This document shows positions 61,411 to 64,000 of a DNA stretch of 64,000 nt, piece after piece (positions within the stretch are counted from its first letter, which is position 1; every line of letters begins with the position of its first letter). The position numbers and the translations under genes were made by a program. Source of the stretch: DATJGR01 sp963735085 (GTDB lineage: Bacteria; Pseudomonadota; Gammaproteobacteria; Pseudomonadales; Azotimanducaceae); contig CAVTJP010000005.1 in NCBI GenBank assembly GCA_963735085.1, forward strand, positions 310,001 through 374,000, in the 5' to 3' direction. The notes under the pieces were generated by a model, which was not told where the DNA came from, did not search any database, and worked only from the letters and a program-made list of their open reading frames with translations.

Positions 61411-63066
61411 CTACATCATGCCGTCCATTCCACCCATACCGCCCATGCCTCCCATACCGCCACCTGGCATACCACCTGCCTCCTTGTCCTCAGGCAGGTC
61501 TGCAACCATGGCTTCAGTCGTGATCATCAGACCGGCAACGGACGCGGCAGCTTGAAGCGCGGTGCGTGTGACTTTGGCGGGGTCCAGGATTCCCATTTCC
61601 AACATGTCACCGTACTCGCCGGTGGCAGCGTTGTACCCTTTGTTACCCTTCAGGTTGCGCACCTTATCCAGCACGACCGACCCTTCGTCGCCCGCATTCG
61701 CGGCAATCTGGCGCAACGGTGAGGTCATTGCGCGCAATGCGATACCGATTCCCACGTTCTGATCTTCGTTATCGCCTTTCAAGCTATGAATCGCCTGCAG
61801 TGCACGGATCAATGCAACGCCACCGCCGGCTACAACACCTTCTTCGACAGCCGCGCGCGTCGAATGCAGCGCGTCTTCAACGCGTGCCTTTTTCTCTTTC
61901 ATTTCGACTTCGGTCGGTGCACCGACCTTGATCACCGCGACACCGCCGGCGAGCTTCGCCAGTCGTTCCTGAAGCTTTTCGCGATCATAGTCCGACGTCG
62001 TATCCTCGATCTCGGCGCGGATTTGTTTGATGCGACCTTCGATGTCCTTTCTCTCGCCTGCACCATCAACGATCGTGCTGTTTTCTTTGGTCGAGGAAAC
62101 TCGCTTTGCACGGCCGAGGTCATCCAGAGTTGCGCCTTCCAACGTCAAGCCAACTTCTTCCGAGATCACCGTGGCACCCGTCAGGACGCCGATGTCCTGC
62201 AACATGGCCTTGCGACGGTCGCCAAAGCCAGGCGCTTTCGCCGCTGCAATCTTTACGATACCGCGCATGTTGTTGACGACCAGGGTCGCGAGCGCTTCAC
62301 CTTCAATGTCTTCGGCGACGACGAACATCGGCTTACCCGATTTCGCAACCGCCTCGAGAATCGGCAGCATGTCGCGAATGTTGGAGATCTTCTTGTCGCA
62401 CAACAGAATGTACGGATCTTCCAATTCGGCGGACATCGATTCCTGGTTGTTGATGAAGTACGGCGACAGATAACCGCGGTCGAACTGCATGCCTTCGACT
62501 ACGTCGAGTTCGTTTTCGAGTCCGCTGCCTTCTTCGACTGTAATGACGCCTTCCTTGCCGACTTTGTCCATCGCGTTAGCGATGATTTCACCTACCGCGG
62601 CGTCGCTGTTCGCGGAAATCGTGCCGACTTGTGCGATCGATTTCGCATCCTCGCACGGCGTCGCCATCGATTTGATTTCCTTCACCGCTGCGGCAACGGC
62701 CTTGTCGATACCGCGCTTGAGGTCCATCGGGTTCATACCAGCCGCCACCGACTTCAGTCCTTCCGTCAGGATGGCCTGCGCCAGCACCGTCGCCGTGGTC
62801 GTGCCGTCGCCGGCTTCATCAGATGTCTGACTGGCCACTTCCTTGACCATCTGCGCACCCATGTTTTCGAACTTGTCTTTCAGTTCGACTTCCTTCGCTA
62901 CGGAAACACCGTCTTTCGTTACCGTCGGTGCACCGAACGACTTATCCAGCACGACGTTGCGTCCCTTCGGGCCCAGGGTTACTTTCACTGCCTCAGCCAG
63001 GATGTTCACCCCTGCCAGCATTCGCTGCCGTGCGTCATCACCAAATCGTACGTCTTTCGCGCTCAT
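61411..63066 (-). CDS. groL: Chaperonin GroEL (Hsp60)
   Basis: The 551-residue large chaperonin subunit that folds proteins in a double ring with ATP. MSAKDVRFGDDARQRMLAGV begins it and GVNILAEAVKVTLGPKGRNVVLDKSFG follows. The ATP loop GDGTTTATVLA and the apical VAEDIEGEALATLVVN are intact. The C-terminus is a Gly-Met repeat (GGMGGMGGMDGMM). AGAGGAAG precedes the ATG. Codon use is that of a highly expressed gene. It forms one operon with groS, 44 bases upstream. Confidence 0.98.
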   Translation of the reverse strand: MSAKDVRFGDDARQRMLAGVNILAEAVKVTLGPKGRNVVLDKSFGAPTVTKDGVSVAKEVELKDKFENMGAQMVKEVASQTSDEAGDGTTTATVLAQAILTEGLKSVAAGMNPMDLKRGIDKAVAAAVKEIKSMATPCEDAKSIAQVGTISANSDAAVGEIIANAMDKVGKEGVITVEEGSGLENELDVVEGMQFDRGYLSPYFINNQESMSAELEDPYILLCDKKISNIRDMLPILEAVAKSGKPMFVVAEDIEGEALATLVVNNMRGIVKIAAAKAPGFGDRRKAMLQDIGVLTGATVISEEVGLTLEGATLDDLGRAKRVSSTKENSTIVDGAGERKDIEGRIKQIRAEIEDTTSDYDREKLQERLAKLAGGVAVIKVGAPTEVEMKEKKARVEDALHSTRAAVEEGVVAGGGVALIRALQAIHSLKGDNEDQNVGIGIALRAMTSPLRQIAANAGDEGSVVLDKVRNLKGNKGYNAATGEYGDMLEMGILDPAKVTRTALQAAASVAGLMITTEAMVADLPEDKEAGGMPGGGMGGMGGMGGMDGMM

Positions 63067-63110
63067 CGCTTGCTTCCTCTTAATCCATTCATATGTGCAA
63101 AACGGAACTG

Positions 63111-63401
63111 TTAGCCTTTCAGGACCCCGAAGATCTCACTCTCAGAGAGGATCAACAGTTCCTCGCCATCGATCTTCACGGTGCTGCCGCCGTATTGGCC
63201 AAAAATGACCTGGTCACCGACTTTCACATCTGGGGCACGCACGTCGCCATTGTCGAGTGCCTTGCCGGGGCCAACCGCCAGCACTTCACCGCGGGACGGC
63301 TTCTCTGCCGCCGAATCCGGCAGCACGATTCCGCCAGCAGTTTTCGACTCTTCTTCCAGTCGACGGACCACAACACGATCATGTAACGGTCTGATTTTCA
63401 T
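63111..63401 (-). CDS. groS: Co-chaperonin GroES
   Basis: The 96-residue small subunit that caps GroEL. MKIRPLHDRVVVRRLEEE at the start, the mobile loop ESKTAGGIVLPDSAAEKPSRG and VGDQVIFGQYGGSTVKIDGEE are conserved. GGGAG lies 10 bases before the ATG. It is the first gene of the groSL operon, with a CIRCE-like operator 73 bases upstream. Confidence 0.98.
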   Translation of the reverse strand: MKIRPLHDRVVVRRLEEESKTAGGIVLPDSAAEKPSRGEVLAVGPGKALDNGDVRAPDVKVGDQVIFGQYGGSTVKIDGEELLILSESEIFGVLKG

Positions 63402-63474
63402 CGTAAAATATCTCCCAAGTCTCTGATTCCCTTATTCAATTCCGTCAGTTCTCTGCGGCGGATGCACATCTTGG

Positions 63475-63501
63475 TTGGCACTCTCCGCGCGGGACTGCCA
63501 A
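63475..63501. promoter_or_regulatory. CIRCE-like HrcA operator upstream of groSL
   Basis: TTGGCACTC (63475-63483), nine bases, GACTGCCAA (63493-63501). The arms are reverse complements at 8 of 9 positions, with the exact 9-base spacing of CIRCE (consensus TTAGCACTC and GAGTGCTAA). HrcA repression of groSL with release under heat shock is the known role of such sites. The motif is seen; HrcA is not encoded in this window. No clear -35/-10 pair was fixed around it. Confidence 0.78.
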
Positions 63502-63671
63502 TCATAGTGGCCCGCCACGGAGATTCAAGATAAATCCCCAACATAGCCATCTCGCCTTTCCAGCCTGCAATGTGCGGGCGCGCGGCGTAACTTCAAGGTG
63601 CCGCGAGTCCAGCGCGCTCGACTCGCACCTCGACAACGAAAATAATCAGCGGCCAGCGCTCGCGGCGACGG

Positions 63672-64000
63672 ATGAACATGACCACACAATGCACAGACGC
63701 AGCCACGCTCGCGGAGCAGGTCTGGCAGGTGATTGCGTTGATCCCGAAGGGCCGCGTCGCGACGTATGGCCAAGTTGCAGAACTCGCCGGACTACCGGGA
63801 GGTGCACGCCGTGTTGGTCACGTCCTCAGCCAGTTGCCGAGCGGTACACGTATCCCGTGGCACCGCGTCGTCAACGCCTCCGGCCGAATCTCGCTGCCCG
63901 ATAAATCCGGTGGGTTTGCGCGCCAGCACACGCGACTCAAAAAGGAAGGCATCGTGTTCAGCGCAACGGGGCGCATCGCGCTGCACAAGTACCGCTGGCA
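63672..64000 (+). CDS. Alkyltransferase-like protein (ATL, MGMT family), 3' end cut
   Basis: About 109 residues visible before the window ends. It has the MGMT C-terminal-domain fold: VATYGQVAEL, the Arg-finger helix GGARRVGHVLSQLP and the active-site motif PWHRVV, where the usual Cys of PCHRV is Trp63. Such alkyltransferase-like proteins bind alkylated guanine, flip it and pass it to nucleotide excision repair without transferring the alkyl group. ATG at 63672 or 63678 may be the start. The 270-base stretch 63402-63671 before it holds only the CIRCE-like site. Confidence 0.9.
   Translation, partial: MNMTTQCTDAATLAEQVWQVIALIPKGRVATYGQVAELAGLPGGARRVGHVLSQLPSGTRIPWHRVVNASGRISLPDKSGGFARQHTRLKKEGIVFSATGRIALHKYRW

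Noticed and set aside
61786..63114. A 442-codon open frame antisense to groL
   Set aside because: It mirrors the codon pattern of groL, which is certain; the protein is rich in Arg, His and Phe with no recognisable family.

Overview
The window is high-GC DNA (about 60-65% by eye), tightly packed on both strands, from what looks like a free-living gammaproteobacterium. Support comes from the arsC-wrbA-DUF2069 run, RhlB- and YihG-like proteins, a GspA/GspB pair, an HU protein with a lysine-rich tail, and a groESL operon behind a CIRCE-like operator. The gene content suggests a Steroidobacterales/Nevskiales/Woeseia-like heterotroph, but that placement is inference. I recognise about 63 protein genes. 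I saw no rRNA or tRNA gene, insertion sequence, prophage or CRISPR array.

Layout: 1-7.1 kb holds translation and envelope genes (aspS cut by the left edge, an FmdB-type zinc ribbon, an HU protein, proS, a lytic transglycosylase, a TlpA-like lipoprotein, a YihY-like membrane protein). 7.1-8.4 kb is arsC-wrbA-DUF2069. 8.6-14.2 kb, minus strand, carries a propionyl-CoA synthetase, an unknown basic protein, a CaiB/racemase-type enzyme and an ABC exporter. 14.4-24.6 kb, plus strand, carries an esterase, a DUF1295 protein, two unknown genes, argC, a class I aminotransferase, rhlB, a nitrilase, hisC, a cupin and an APH-like kinase. 24.6-28.6 kb has an ABC-F ATPase and a sugar dehydrogenase fused to a diheme cytochrome. 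28.7-35.2 kb has an LLM oxidoreductase, a Cys-less thiolase with its DUF35 partner, small stress or unknown genes and a MetR-like regulator.

35.4-44.0 kb is mainly an acyl-CoA cluster on the minus strand (two SDRs, carboxyltransferase, enoyl-CoA hydratase, a 74-residue biotinyl protein, an epoxide-hydrolase-fold protein, with purC and a Cys/Met PLP enzyme). With AMACR/CaiB, PrpE and the Ltp2/ChsH2-like pair it suggests breakdown of branched or sterol-like side chains to propionyl-CoA; this is a contextual inference.

44.1-49.3 kb is the most interesting part. A REC-PAS-GGDEF-EAL protein is divergent from a three-gene unit: an Arc-like ribbon-helix-helix protein, a histidine kinase with a CqsS/LqsS-type membrane sensor, and a response regulator with a long insertion in its receiver that resembles Legionella LqsR. 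This looks like an alpha-hydroxyketone quorum-sensing receiver without a synthase in the window. Its DNA is visibly poorer in GC than its surroundings, and an inverted repeat overlaps a TTGACA element upstream.

49.4-64 kb holds a fused osmoprotectant ABC system, sbcB, a secreted aminopeptidase, an acyltransferase, GspA/GspB, a GAF/HD-GYP protein with an unusual insertion, a PuuD-like membrane protein, groEL/groES, and the start of an alkyltransferase-like protein with Trp in place of the reactive Cys.
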